Position numbers and translations under genes: made by a program
Notes under the pieces: model-generated
The model's input: the letters and a program-made list of their open reading frames with translations, nothing else
Told to the model about the DNA's origin: nothing
The model's database searches: none
In this document: one piece after another, positions 54,062-63,137 of the stretch
Position numbering within the stretch: the first letter of the stretch is position 1
How the letters are laid out: every line of letters starts with the position of its first letter
DNA from: Alkalitalea saponilacus
GTDB lineage: Bacteria > Bacteroidota > Bacteroidia > Bacteroidales > Marinilabiliaceae
Length of the DNA stretch: 64,000 nucleotides
NCBI RefSeq assembly: GCF_900168165.1
Contig: NZ_FUYV01000006.1
Coordinates: forward strand, 1 to 64,000
Direction: 5' to 3'

Positions 54062-55417
54062 ATGTACAATTTAGCAATAATAGGAGGTGGCCCGGCCGGT
54101 TATGTGGCTGCTGAAAGAGCAGGAGCAAAAGGTCTAAAGGTGGTGCTTTTTGAGAAAAAAGATCTGGGTGGTGTATGCCTGAATGAAGGTTGTATTCCTA
54201 CCAAAACTCTGCTATATAGCGCCAAACTTTTAGATAATGCCAAAACCGGTGAAAAATATGGTATTACGACTGATAATGTTTCTTTCGATTTTTCAAAAAT
54301 GATGGCTCGTAAGAACAAAGTGGTAAAGAAGTTGGTAGGGGGTGTAGGAATGAAAATGAAACACCACAAGGTTGAAACAGTTAAATCTGCTGCTGTAATT
54401 AAGAGCAGAACGGCTTCAGGTGTTGAAATAGTGGCTGACGGTCGGTTGTTTTTAGCTGAAAATGTTCTTGTTTCTACCGGTTCTGAAGCTGCGGTTCCTC
54501 CAATTTCAGGACTTAAAGAGGCAGGTGACGTGATTGTAACTAATCGCGAGATACTGCAATTGAGCAAATTGCCTGAATCACTGGTGGTAATTGGTGGAGG
54601 TGTAATCGGTACTGAATTCGCCAGCTTTTTCAGTAGCCTTGGAACCAAAGTAACGGTCATTGAAATGTTGGATGAAATTTTAACCGGCATGGATCGTCAA
54701 ATGAGTACCATGCTTCGTAAAATGCTTGAGAAAAAAGGGGTTGAGTTTCATCTTTCTTCTAAGGTCACTGAGGTTAAAGGAAATGTTGTGGTATTTGAAA
54801 AGGATGGGAAATCTGATTCAGTGCAGGGTGAAAAAATATTGCTCAGCGTTGGTCGTCGACCGAATATAGAAGGCGTTGGACTTGAAAATATCGGGGTCGA
54901 ATTATTCCGTGGAGGAATTAAGGTAGATCAACAAATGCGCACAAACATTCCAAATGTTTATGCTGCAGGAGATGTTACCGGATTCTCCTTATTGGCGCAT
55001 ACAGCAAGCCGCGAGGGTGAAGTTGTGGTTAATAATCTTACCGGGCGAAGAGATGTGATGCGTTACAATGCCATTCCCGGTGTTGTATATACCAATCCTG
55101 AATTTTCCGGAGTAGGACTTACTGAAGACGTCGCAAAGGCGAAAAAGATTCCATATAAAGTTGCCACTTTACCAATGGCGTATGCCGGACGGTTTATCGC
55201 CGAAAATGAAGGGGGAGAAGGGTTGTGTAAAGTTTTGGTAGGAGAAAAATATGGTGAAATTCTGGGCGTTCACATGCTTGGAAATCCCTCCAGTGAAATG
55301 ATTTATGGCGCTGTAATGGCCATTGAAAATGAAATGACTTTAAAAGAGATGGAAGAGGTTGTTTTTCCTCATCCCACAGTTTCTGAAATATTCAAGGAAA
55401 ACGTTTTTGCCTTTTAA
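54062..55417 (+). CDS. lpdA: dihydrolipoyl dehydrogenase (E3)
   Basis: A 451-residue flavoprotein that reoxidises the dihydrolipoyl groups of E2 and passes electrons to NAD. FAD-binding LAIIGGGPAGYVAAERAGAKG at the N-terminus; redox disulfide in GGVCLNEGCIPTKTLL; NAD-binding LVVIGGGVIGTEFASFFSSLG; VYAAGDVTG; and the C-terminal dimer interface with the His-Glu pair in FPHPTVSEIFKE. Complete and normal in length. A perfect palindrome covers its stop codon. It sits between E2 and E1. Confidence 0.96.
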   Translation: MYNLAIIGGGPAGYVAAERAGAKGLKVVLFEKKDLGGVCLNEGCIPTKTLLYSAKLLDNAKTGEKYGITTDNVSFDFSKMMARKNKVVKKLVGGVGMKMKHHKVETVKSAAVIKSRTASGVEIVADGRLFLAENVLVSTGSEAAVPPISGLKEAGDVIVTNREILQLSKLPESLVVIGGGVIGTEFASFFSSLGTKVTVIEMLDEILTGMDRQMSTMLRKMLEKKGVEFHLSSKVTEVKGNVVVFEKDGKSDSVQGEKILLSVGRRPNIEGVGLENIGVELFRGGIKVDQQMRTNIPNVYAAGDVTGFSLLAHTASREGEVVVNNLTGRRDVMRYNAIPGVVYTNPEFSGVGLTEDVAKAKKIPYKVATLPMAYAGRFIAENEGGEGLCKVLVGEKYGEILGVHMLGNPSSEMIYGAVMAIENEMTLKEMEEVVFPHPTVSEIFKENVFAF

Positions 55418-55428
55418 AAGGCAAAAAC
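55403..55428. repeat. 26-bp perfect palindrome across the lpdA stop codon
   Basis: GTTTTTGCCTTTT (55403-55415) is followed directly by its exact inverted copy. The TAA stop (55415-55417) sits at the centre. In RNA it would form a 10-12 bp hairpin, but no T-run follows. It could moderate E1 expression or protect the mRNA end. Confidence 0.55.
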
Positions 55429-55503
55429 ATCAATCATAGATGAATGGGAAATAAAAAATCTTCCACATCAAATATCAAAAAAATATATTAAACAAAATAG
55501 ACT

Positions 55504-57972
55504 ATGCCTAAAGTACAGTTTCTTGATCCCAACGAATCCCGAAAGGGCGGGAGTATTGAGTTTAAACCCATTCCGGTTAATCAGTACAACAAAACGGTTA
55601 AGGATGAATTAAAGAATTTTTCCAAAGATGAGCTGATTCGCATTTATCATGACATGGTGGTAATTCGTGAATTTGAAACCATGCTGAACTTAATTAAAAC
55701 CACCGGAGAATACAATGGGGTATCATACAACCATCCCGGACCTGCTCACTTGTCAATCGGGCAGGAGGCTGCTGCGGTGGGTATGGCTTTTACCTTAACT
55801 GTAGAAGATTTTATTTTTGGATCTCACCGGAGCCACGGAGAAATTTTGGCGAAAGGGTTAAGTGCTATTGCAAAATTGAGCGATGATCAGTTATCGGAAA
55901 TCATGGAGAAGTTTTTTGATGGATCAACGCTAGGTGTCGTCAAGAAGGGATTTAATGGTTCGATAAAGGAATTGGGGCGTAGATTTTTGATTTATGGCAC
56001 ACTTGCGGAGGTTTTTGCGCGGGAAACAGGATTCAATAAGGGATTGGGAGGTAGTATGCATGCCTTTTTTACTCCGTTTGGAGTTTACCCCAACAATGCC
56101 ATTGTTGGAGGAAGTGGGGATATTGCCGTAGGAGCAGCCTTATTCAAAAAAGTAAACCGGAAACCCGGTTTGGTGGTCGCGAACATTGGCGATGCATCTA
56201 TGGCTTGCGGCCCGGTTTGGGAAGGAATTACTTTTGCCGCTATGGACCAATTCGCTAAACTGTGGGAAGGCGACATGAAAGGTGGATTGCCCGTTATTTT
56301 TAATGTTATGAATAACCAATACGGAATGGGTGGTCAAACCTGTGGTGAAACTATGGGATATGGAATGGCTGCTCGTATTGGAGCCGGAGTTAATGAAGAT
56401 CAGATGCACGCCGAACGTGTGGATGGTTATAATCCGTTGGCGGTTATTGATGCCTATAAGCGTAAACGAAAAGTTATTGAGGAGAAACGTGGACCTGTTT
56501 TGCTTGAGGTGCTTACCTACCGTTATTCCGGACACTCTCCGTCAGATGCTTCGTCGTATAGAAGTAAAGAGGAGGTAGAAGCATGGCAATCACACGACAG
56601 CATCATAGGATTTGGAAAACAATTGGTTGAAGCTGGTGTAGCTACCGAAAAAGATTTGGCTACTGTTACTGAAGATGTGAAAAGTATCATTTTTGATATG
56701 TTTAAGTTATCCATTGACCCCGATGTTTCTCCATACATGGATATGGAAAAGCATCCTGAACTGATTGGAGATATGATGTTTTCCAATGAATCAGTGGATG
56801 CCATGTTGCCTGGTAAAGCAGAGGTAAATCATGAAATGGCCGAGAATGCACGTGTAAAACAGCTGGAGAAAAAAGAGCGTTTTGCCTTCGATAAAGATGG
56901 AAAGCCATTCTCTAAAATGAAACAATACCAGTTGCGCGATGGGATTTTTGAGGCCATTATTGATCGTTTTTATAAAGACCCTTCGTTGATAGCTTATGGA
57001 GAAGAGAACCGTGACTGGGGTGGTGCATTTGCCGTTTACAGAGGTTTGACAGAAGCGTTGCCATATCACCGGCTTTTTAACTCACCCATTGCCGAAGCTG
57101 CAATTGCAGGAACTGCTATTGGTTATGCCATGTGCGGTGGAAGGGTAATACCTGAAATCATGTACTGTGACTTTTTAGGACGCAGTGGCGATGAGGTCTT
57201 TAATCAGCTGCCTAAATGGCAGGCTATGAGCGGTAATGTTTTGAAAATGCCTGTGGTTATGCGTGTTTCTGTAGGGTCAAAATATGGAGCACAACACAGT
57301 CAGGACTGGACTTCTCTGGTGGCTCACATTCCCGGACTAAAAGTCGTTTTCCCTGCAACACCCTACGATGCAAAAGGGTTGATGAATACTGCACTACAGG
57401 GGACTGACCCTGTTATATATTTTGAAAGCCAGCGGCTATACGACATAGGAGAGCAGTTTCACGAAGAAGGGGTTCCTGCCGGATATTATGAAATTCCATT
57501 TGGAGAACCTGATGTTAAAAGAGAAGGAAAGGATGTTACCATTTTAACAATTGGTGCAACACTATATCGAGCTCTTGATGCCGCCAAAATACTTGAGGAA
57601 AAGCATGGAATGTCCGCAGAAATTATTGATGCGCGTTCTTTGGTACCTTTTAACTATGAAAAAGTAATAGAATCGGTTAAGAAAACCGGACGCATCATCA
57701 TTTCCGGAGATGCCACTGCACGTGGTTCATTCCTGAATGATTTGGCACGAAACATTGCAGAATTGGCGTTTGATTATCTTGATGCACCTCCGGTTGTGGT
57801 TGGATCGCGAAACTGGATTACTCCTGCTTTTGAGCTGGAAGACAGTTTCTTCCCGCAGCCTGACTGGTTCATTGATGCCATACATGAGAAAATGATTCCG
57901 TTGAAAGGACATGTGTGTAAAAGCAATTTTACAGATTCAGAGCAAATCAGAAGATCCAGATTGGGAGTGTAG
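55504..57972 (+). CDS. 2-oxo acid dehydrogenase E1, fused alpha and beta subunits
   Basis: An 822-residue thiamine-diphosphate-dependent decarboxylase in which the alpha and beta E1 subunits form one chain. The alpha part (about 30-400) has the substrate-side segment FGSHRSHGEILAKGL and the TPP motif NIGDASMACGPVWEGITFAAM ... VMNNQYGMGGQT. The beta part (about 475-815) begins QLRDGIFEAIIDRFYKDPS and includes GEENRDWGG, SPIAEAAIAGTAIGYAM, RVSVGSKYGAQHSQDW and GTDPVIYFESQRLYD. It would decarboxylate pyruvate or a branched-chain keto acid and acylate the E2 lipoyl groups. The central linker (about 405-470) is charged. The fused form is known in Bacteroidota. Confidence 0.93.
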   Translation: MPKVQFLDPNESRKGGSIEFKPIPVNQYNKTVKDELKNFSKDELIRIYHDMVVIREFETMLNLIKTTGEYNGVSYNHPGPAHLSIGQEAAAVGMAFTLTVEDFIFGSHRSHGEILAKGLSAIAKLSDDQLSEIMEKFFDGSTLGVVKKGFNGSIKELGRRFLIYGTLAEVFARETGFNKGLGGSMHAFFTPFGVYPNNAIVGGSGDIAVGAALFKKVNRKPGLVVANIGDASMACGPVWEGITFAAMDQFAKLWEGDMKGGLPVIFNVMNNQYGMGGQTCGETMGYGMAARIGAGVNEDQMHAERVDGYNPLAVIDAYKRKRKVIEEKRGPVLLEVLTYRYSGHSPSDASSYRSKEEVEAWQSHDSIIGFGKQLVEAGVATEKDLATVTEDVKSIIFDMFKLSIDPDVSPYMDMEKHPELIGDMMFSNESVDAMLPGKAEVNHEMAENARVKQLEKKERFAFDKDGKPFSKMKQYQLRDGIFEAIIDRFYKDPSLIAYGEENRDWGGAFAVYRGLTEALPYHRLFNSPIAEAAIAGTAIGYAMCGGRVIPEIMYCDFLGRSGDEVFNQLPKWQAMSGNVLKMPVVMRVSVGSKYGAQHSQDWTSLVAHIPGLKVVFPATPYDAKGLMNTALQGTDPVIYFESQRLYDIGEQFHEEGVPAGYYEIPFGEPDVKREGKDVTILTIGATLYRALDAAKILEEKHGMSAEIIDARSLVPFNYEKVIESVKKTGRIIISGDATARGSFLNDLARNIAELAFDYLDAPPVVVGSRNWITPAFELEDSFFPQPDWFIDAIHEKMIPLKGHVCKSNFTDSEQIRRSRLGV

Positions 57973-58096
57973 TTTGAAATGCTTTTGATAGATTAGAAAA
58001 TGGAGTTCCAGCCATACCGTGATCTCAATATTTTTCTCTGTCTGTAATTCTGCCTTCTAAAATTCGATAAGTTTTGTTCGTAAATATTTTTCAAAT

Positions 58097-59317
58097 ATGA
58101 GTTATTATTTAAAATTTCCTGATAAAACCACTCTTTTGCAGAAGGCAGAAGATATCCAGAATTGGACGTCTGTAAAGGTAAATGCTCACTTGCACACGCC
58201 ATATTCCTTTAGTGCTTTTGATTCTGTGCCTCAGGCGCTTGATTTGGCTCTGAAGCAAGGGGTGCGTGTGGTTGGAATTAACGATTTTTACAGCGCTGAT
58301 GGTTATCCTGAATGGGCTTCGGAATGCAACAAGCGTGGTTTGTTTCCGCTTTTCAATATCGAATTCATCAGTTTGAATAAAGATGATCAGGCAAATGGAG
58401 TCAGAGTAAATGATCCAAATAATCCCGGACGTACGTATCTGAGCGGAAAGGGGCTTTCTTACCCGTTTAGACTTGATGATCCATGGATGCAACAACTTTT
58501 GGATGTGCGAAGTGAGTCTAATCGACATGTGGAGTCCATGTGCGAAAAACTAAATGGCATATTAAATCAAATTCAAGCTCCATTCAAACTCACCTTTGGC
58601 GAGATTGAAAAAGAGATGGCCAGTGGAAGTGTACGCGAGCGTCATCTTGCAAAGGCCTTAAGACTAAAGGTGGAGTCCTTGTTTTCTTCTGACAATGAAA
58701 AACTATCTTTTTATGAAGAGTTATTTGGAGGAAAGCCTTTAAAATCGTCTATTGACGATTTTGCTGCGGTTGAGAATGAGATTCGTGGGAATCTGCTTAA
58801 AGCAGGAGGAGGAGCTTTTGTTCCTGAAGATCCAAAAGCTTTTTTGGAAATGGAAATGGTTCGGCAAATCATTCTTCAAGCCGGGGGTATTCCAACTTAT
58901 CCTTTTCTTGCCGATGATGCCAATGGTAATTTTACAGATTTTGAAGTTGATCTTGAAAAAGTAGCAAACATTTTAAAATCGAGAGGGATTGCCTCAGTTG
59001 AGTTCATAACAACACGCAACAGTGTTGAAGTGTTGGAAATATATGCAGGGTATTTATATGATAGTGGGTTTGTCGTAACCTTCGGATCTGAGCATAACTC
59101 TCCTGCCATGGAACCTATTGAACTGTTTGCGAGGAATAACACCCCTTTATCCGATCGGTTAAAGGAGATAAATCTTCGGGGAGCAGCTTTGGTAGCTGCG
59201 CATCAGTTTTTGGTTTCAAAGGGCGAACAGGGATATGTAAACAATGATGGTGTGGCTGATATCTCAAAACGCGAAGAGTTTGAGAAAATTGGCAGAGCTT
59301 TAATCGATCTGGCTTAA
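58097..59317 (+). CDS. PHP-domain protein of a sugar catabolic operon
   Basis: A 406-residue cytoplasmic protein with the N-terminal features of a PHP (polymerase and histidinol phosphatase) metal-dependent phosphoesterase. HLHTPYSFSAFD carries the first His-x-His metal motif, GVRVVGINDFYSADGYPEW takes the place of the usual TDH motif but has Phe where His is expected, NIEFIS keeps the Glu, and GSEHNSP stands in for the C-terminal Asp-x-His. The middle (about 130-270) is a helical insertion (SVRERHLAKALRLKVESLF). I do not know its function. It is the first gene of a three-gene run with 30-base gaps to an aldolase fusion, so a phosphatase in sugar catabolism is a reasonable guess. Confidence 0.8.
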   Translation: MSYYLKFPDKTTLLQKAEDIQNWTSVKVNAHLHTPYSFSAFDSVPQALDLALKQGVRVVGINDFYSADGYPEWASECNKRGLFPLFNIEFISLNKDDQANGVRVNDPNNPGRTYLSGKGLSYPFRLDDPWMQQLLDVRSESNRHVESMCEKLNGILNQIQAPFKLTFGEIEKEMASGSVRERHLAKALRLKVESLFSSDNEKLSFYEELFGGKPLKSSIDDFAAVENEIRGNLLKAGGGAFVPEDPKAFLEMEMVRQIILQAGGIPTYPFLADDANGNFTDFEVDLEKVANILKSRGIASVEFITTRNSVEVLEIYAGYLYDSGFVVTFGSEHNSPAMEPIELFARNNTPLSDRLKEINLRGAALVAAHQFLVSKGEQGYVNNDGVADISKREEFEKIGRALIDLA

Positions 59318-59347
59318 AGTTCTGATTAATCAAATCGAAAACCAAAT

Positions 59348-61318
59348 ATGAACATGAACGAGGGTTTAAAGAAAATAGCAGAAATATCTAGGTTTTATGG
59401 TTGTCAGAAGGAGTTTGTGATAGCCGGAGGAGGCAATACCTCTTATAAAACGGATGATCGCTTATGGGTTAAGGCGAGTGGTTTTGCTCTCTCAACCATT
59501 ACCGAGGAGGGTTTTGCCATGCTCGACAGGGTAAAACTTGCTGAAATTGCGTCTAAAACCTATAGCAATAATGCATCAGAACGTGAGAATCAGGTGAAAA
59601 ATGATTTGGCTGCTGCTAATCTAACACCCGAGAAACGTCCTTCTGTTGAAACATCCATGCATGATGTCATTGCTTACAGTTACGTGGTGCATCTGCATCC
59701 GACTTTGGTGAATGGTGTAATGTGTGCAAAAGATGTGGAAAAATATTTAGAGCCGGTTTTTGGTGCCGAAGCTCTTTATATTCCATATATCGATCCGGGA
59801 TATATTCTGTTTAAGGAAGTTGAGAAGCGAATATTGGCATATAGAAAGGATAACGGTTTCGATCCAAAGGTGATTCTGTTGCAAAATCACGGAATTTTTG
59901 TTTCTGCCAATGAGGTGGATGAAATTAAGGTGATTTACAACAAGGTGATTGAGTCGATAAAAAGCCATGTTAAAAAGGATATTCCTGAATCGGATATTGA
60001 AATATCCGATTTGGTTGCATCTGTGGTGCCAGCTATTCGGATGATTGCCAGCGAATCGGAGTTAAAAACAGTTCAGGTACGAAACAATGAGCTTATTGGG
60101 CATTTTTCCGGTTCTGTAGAAGCTTTCTCAAAAATCGAGAAACCATTTACGCCTGATATAATTGTTTATTGCAAGTCAAAATACATTTTCATCGATGAGG
60201 TTTCATCAGCCGAAAATATCATTTCTGAATTTCAGCTAAAATTTAACCAGTTTGTATCAGAAAATGGTTATCCACCCAAAGTGGTTGTGGTAAAGAATCT
60301 TGGCTTGTTGTCCATTGGAGATAATAGCGCACAAACAGATATTATTTTGGATGTGTTTGAAGACCTGTTGAAGATCTCGTGGCTGTCTGAATCCTTTGGA
60401 GGACAGCATTTCATGACCGATGATCAGATTAGCTTTATTGATAACTGGGAGGTTGAAAACTATCGCCGCAGCATTGCTGCTGTTGATTCTAAAGGGCGTG
60501 TGGAAAACCGTACGATTATTGTTACCGGTGCTGCACAAGGCTTTGGTGAAGGAATTGCACGTGAATTAAAGGAGCAGGGAGCCAACATAGTAGTGGCTGA
60601 TTTAAATGAAGAGAAAGGAAATGAAACTGTAGCAAGGTTTAATTCCATAAAAGGAGGTAACAAAGCCATTTTCATTCAAACCGATGTCTCCGACATCGAT
60701 CAGATAAAAAAGCTGGTAAAAGCCACTGTTACCCGTTTTGGTGCAATTGATGTGTTTATTAGCAATGCCGGTATATTAAGAGCCGGAGGATTGGATGAAA
60801 TGACACCCGAATCCTTCGATTTGGTTACAAAAATCAATTATAACGCCTATTTCTATTGTACAAAAGTTGTTTCAGAAGTAATGAAACTTCAAACCAGCCA
60901 CAAGTCTGGTTATTATGCTGATATAATTCAAATTAATAGCAAAAGTGGTTTAAGCGGCAGTAAAAAGAATTTTGCTTATGCCGGCGGTAAGTTTGGCGGA
61001 ATAGGTTTAACCCAGTCATTTGCATTGGAATTGGCACCCGATCGCATAAAGGTAAACAGCGTTTGTCCCGGTAATTTTTATGACGGGCCGCTCTGGAGCG
61101 ATCCTGAGAATGGTCTTTTTATTCAATACCTAAAAGCCGGCAAGGTACCGGGTGCTAAATCCATTGAAGAGGTGAAGAATTTTTATCTGAGCCAAACACC
61201 AATTCAGCGTGGGTGCACTGTTAAAGATGTGGTTAAGGGTGTCATATATCTGATTGATCAGGAGTTTGAAACAGGACAGGCTTTACCTGTTACAGGTGGT
61301 CAAATTATGTTGAAATAA
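59348..61318 (+). CDS. class II aldolase / short-chain dehydrogenase fusion
   Basis: A 656-residue bifunctional enzyme of the RhaEW (YuxG) kind. The N-terminal half is a zinc class II aldolase: SVETSMHDVIAYSYVVHLHPTLVNG (His-x-His zinc ligands) and LLQNHGIFVSANEV (third His). The C-terminal 260 residues are a short-chain dehydrogenase: VTGAAQGFGEGIARELKEQG (NAD motif), FISNAGILRAGG and INSKSGLSGSKKNFAYAGGKFGG (Ser and Tyr-x-x-x-Lys). In RhaEW proteins the aldolase cleaves L-rhamnulose-1-phosphate to dihydroxyacetone phosphate and L-lactaldehyde, which the second domain oxidises. The upstream PHP gene and downstream dehydrogenase gene are 30 bases away each. The exact sugar is inferred from rhaT. 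Confidence 0.88.
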   Translation: MNMNEGLKKIAEISRFYGCQKEFVIAGGGNTSYKTDDRLWVKASGFALSTITEEGFAMLDRVKLAEIASKTYSNNASERENQVKNDLAAANLTPEKRPSVETSMHDVIAYSYVVHLHPTLVNGVMCAKDVEKYLEPVFGAEALYIPYIDPGYILFKEVEKRILAYRKDNGFDPKVILLQNHGIFVSANEVDEIKVIYNKVIESIKSHVKKDIPESDIEISDLVASVVPAIRMIASESELKTVQVRNNELIGHFSGSVEAFSKIEKPFTPDIIVYCKSKYIFIDEVSSAENIISEFQLKFNQFVSENGYPPKVVVVKNLGLLSIGDNSAQTDIILDVFEDLLKISWLSESFGGQHFMTDDQISFIDNWEVENYRRSIAAVDSKGRVENRTIIVTGAAQGFGEGIARELKEQGANIVVADLNEEKGNETVARFNSIKGGNKAIFIQTDVSDIDQIKKLVKATVTRFGAIDVFISNAGILRAGGLDEMTPESFDLVTKINYNAYFYCTKVVSEVMKLQTSHKSGYYADIIQINSKSGLSGSKKNFAYAGGKFGGIGLTQSFALELAPDRIKVNSVCPGNFYDGPLWSDPENGLFIQYLKAGKVPGAKSIEEVKNFYLSQTPIQRGCTVKDVVKGVIYLIDQEFETGQALPVTGGQIMLK

Positions 61319-61347
61319 TCCCGGGAGACCGGATTAAAAATTTGATA

Positions 61348-62625
61348 ATGAAAACAGAAGCAGTACGATTATACGGAAAAAAAGATCTTCGCTTGGAAGA
61401 ATTTGAACTTCCTCCCATTAAAGAAGATGAGATATTGGCAAAAGTGATATGCGACAGCATTTGTATGTCGTCATATAAAGCTGCCACACAGGGAACCGAT
61501 CACAAAAGAATTCCTGATGATGTTGCTGAGAATCCCATTATTATAGGCCACGAATTTGCCGGTGAACTGGTTGAAGTTGGTGCTAAATGGGCCGGCGAGT
61601 TTAAAGTTGGGGATAAATTCTCCATACAACCGGCATTGAATTATGCAGATGGTCCTGTAGGTATTTTAAGTGCTCCCGGGTATTCCTACCAATACATAGG
61701 GGGCGATGCAACTTATGTAATCATCCCGAAAGAGGTTATGGAGTTAGGATGTTTGCTGCCTTATAAAGGTGAAGGATTTTATCCTGCCTCATTATCGGAA
61801 CCATTGTCGTGTGTAATTGGTGCTATGCACGCCAATTATCATACCACACCCGGATCTTATGTGCACAAAATGGAGATTGTGGATGGCGGTAAAATGGCCA
61901 TATTGGCCGGAGTAGGTCCAATGGGGTTGGCTGCCATTAATTACGCGTTAAACAGAGAGGATCGCAAACCTTCACTTCTGGTTGTTACAGATATAGATCA
62001 GGGACGGTTGGACAGGGCGGCATCACTTTATTCTGTAGATTTTGCAAAATCCAAAGGGATTGATTTACGTTATGTAAATACCGGTGCAATGGATAATGTG
62101 GCCGCCGATTTAAAGGCTATTACCGATGGATACGGATACGATGATGTGTTTGTATTTGCTCCGGTAGTTCCAATCATTGAGCAGGCTGATGAGATTCTGG
62201 CCTTTGATGGTTGCCTGAATTTCTTTGCCGGTCCCGGTGACTCAAATTTTAAAGCTCCGTTGAATTTTTATAAAGTCCATTATGAATTTACCCATTTGGT
62301 TGGAACCAGTGGCGGTAACATGGACGATATGAAAGAGGCTTTGGAAATGATGAGTAAAGGTTTGGATCCGGCTGGGCTGGTGACGCACATTGGTGGTTTG
62401 GATGCAGTGATAGACACAACTTTAAGACTGCCTGAAATCCCTGGCGGTAAGAAATTAATTTATAATCATATTAGAATGCCATTGACTCCTATCTCGGAAT
62501 TTGAAGAGAAAGGGAAAACAAACCCATTATTTACCGAACTTCATGAAATATGTCAACTTCACAATGGCTTATGGAATCTTGAGGCGGAAAATCTTATTCT
62601 CGAAAAATGGAATAAGCTTACGTAA
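61348..62625 (+). CDS. zinc-type alcohol dehydrogenase (MDR superfamily), sugar-related
   Basis: A 425-residue medium-chain dehydrogenase. I start it at the ATG at 61348 (MKTEAVRLYGKKDLRLEEFE) rather than a TTG two codons earlier. The catalytic-zinc Cys lies in CDSICMSSYKAA and the His-Glu in IIGHEFAGELVEVGA; the structural four-Cys zinc loop of classical enzymes is absent. The Rossmann part has ILAGVGPMGLAAINYAL. The chain is longer than usual and resembles the L-sorbose-1-phosphate reductase branch, which suggests a phosphorylated sugar or polyol as substrate. It closes the operon and is followed by a terminator. Confidence 0.88.
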   Translation: MKTEAVRLYGKKDLRLEEFELPPIKEDEILAKVICDSICMSSYKAATQGTDHKRIPDDVAENPIIIGHEFAGELVEVGAKWAGEFKVGDKFSIQPALNYADGPVGILSAPGYSYQYIGGDATYVIIPKEVMELGCLLPYKGEGFYPASLSEPLSCVIGAMHANYHTTPGSYVHKMEIVDGGKMAILAGVGPMGLAAINYALNREDRKPSLLVVTDIDQGRLDRAASLYSVDFAKSKGIDLRYVNTGAMDNVAADLKAITDGYGYDDVFVFAPVVPIIEQADEILAFDGCLNFFAGPGDSNFKAPLNFYKVHYEFTHLVGTSGGNMDDMKEALEMMSKGLDPAGLVTHIGGLDAVIDTTLRLPEIPGGKKLIYNHIRMPLTPISEFEEKGKTNPLFTELHEICQLHNGLWNLEAENLILEKWNKLT

Positions 62626-62643
62626 AAGGTAGATATTGAATAG

Positions 62644-62680
62644 AAAAAGGGCTGTCTTAATTTGTTAAGGCAGCCTTTTT
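62644..62680 (+). terminator. rho-independent terminator of the sugar operon
   Basis: Left arm AAAAAGGGCTGTCTTAA (62644-62660) and right arm TTAAGGCAGCCTTTTT (62665-62680) pair with one bulged base and one G-U pair, and the right arm ends in a T-run. It lies 18 bases after the stop, so rhaT has its own promoter. Confidence 0.85.
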
Positions 62681-63037
62681 CACTTATCTCATTAATCAAT
62701 CTTCAGGCTACTGAAATTTCAATGCGTCTTTATTTTGGATAGTCTTCACATAAATGAGTTTGCAGAAGTTTAATGACCATCCAATTATTGTTCAAAATTA
62801 ACACTCTCATTAAAAATGAATCAAGTTTGCAATTTGTAAATAAATCAAAATAATGAAAAGTCAGTCTGTGTTGCCGAATGAAAATGGTTTAAAACATTCT
62901 GCCATGAAGTCTATATGTCGCTGTCAGGTATGTTGTTAGCGATTTTTTTTGTGCTTGTTCGGTTTAACATCTTTTCGCTTTTATTGAAGTTATTATAAAT
63001 AATGTCAAAAAATATAAACAATGTGTCACTTTGTGTA
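62681..63037. other. rhaT upstream region
   Basis: An AT-rich gap with no gene I can support. An ATG at 62853 opens a 28-codon frame ending CRCQVCC, which I treat as chance. Regulatory sites for rhaT would lie here or at 63038-63137, but I see no clear inverted repeat. Confidence 0.4.
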
Positions 63038-63068
63038 TTGTTAAAAATTGTAGATGCCTATAAATTTG
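63038..63068 (+). promoter_or_regulatory. promoter of rhaT
   Basis: TTG (63038-63040), exactly 20 bases, then TAAATTTG (63061-63068), a full Bacteroidota promoter match, 69 bases upstream of the rhaT ATG. Confidence 0.6.
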
Positions 63069-63137
63069 GTTCATAAAAATTATGTCATTTTTTAATTGTG
63101 ATTTTAATCTCGTTTTCATAATCTAATTGTAAATATT

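Noticed and set aside
59348-61318. Two separate genes (aldolase and dehydrogenase) joined by frameshift
   Set aside because: The frame is continuous through the linker and matches the known fused architecture.
62853-62939. A 28-codon open frame ending CRCQVCC upstream of rhaT
   Set aside because: Short, no family resemblance, low coding character and no clear start signal; probably chance.
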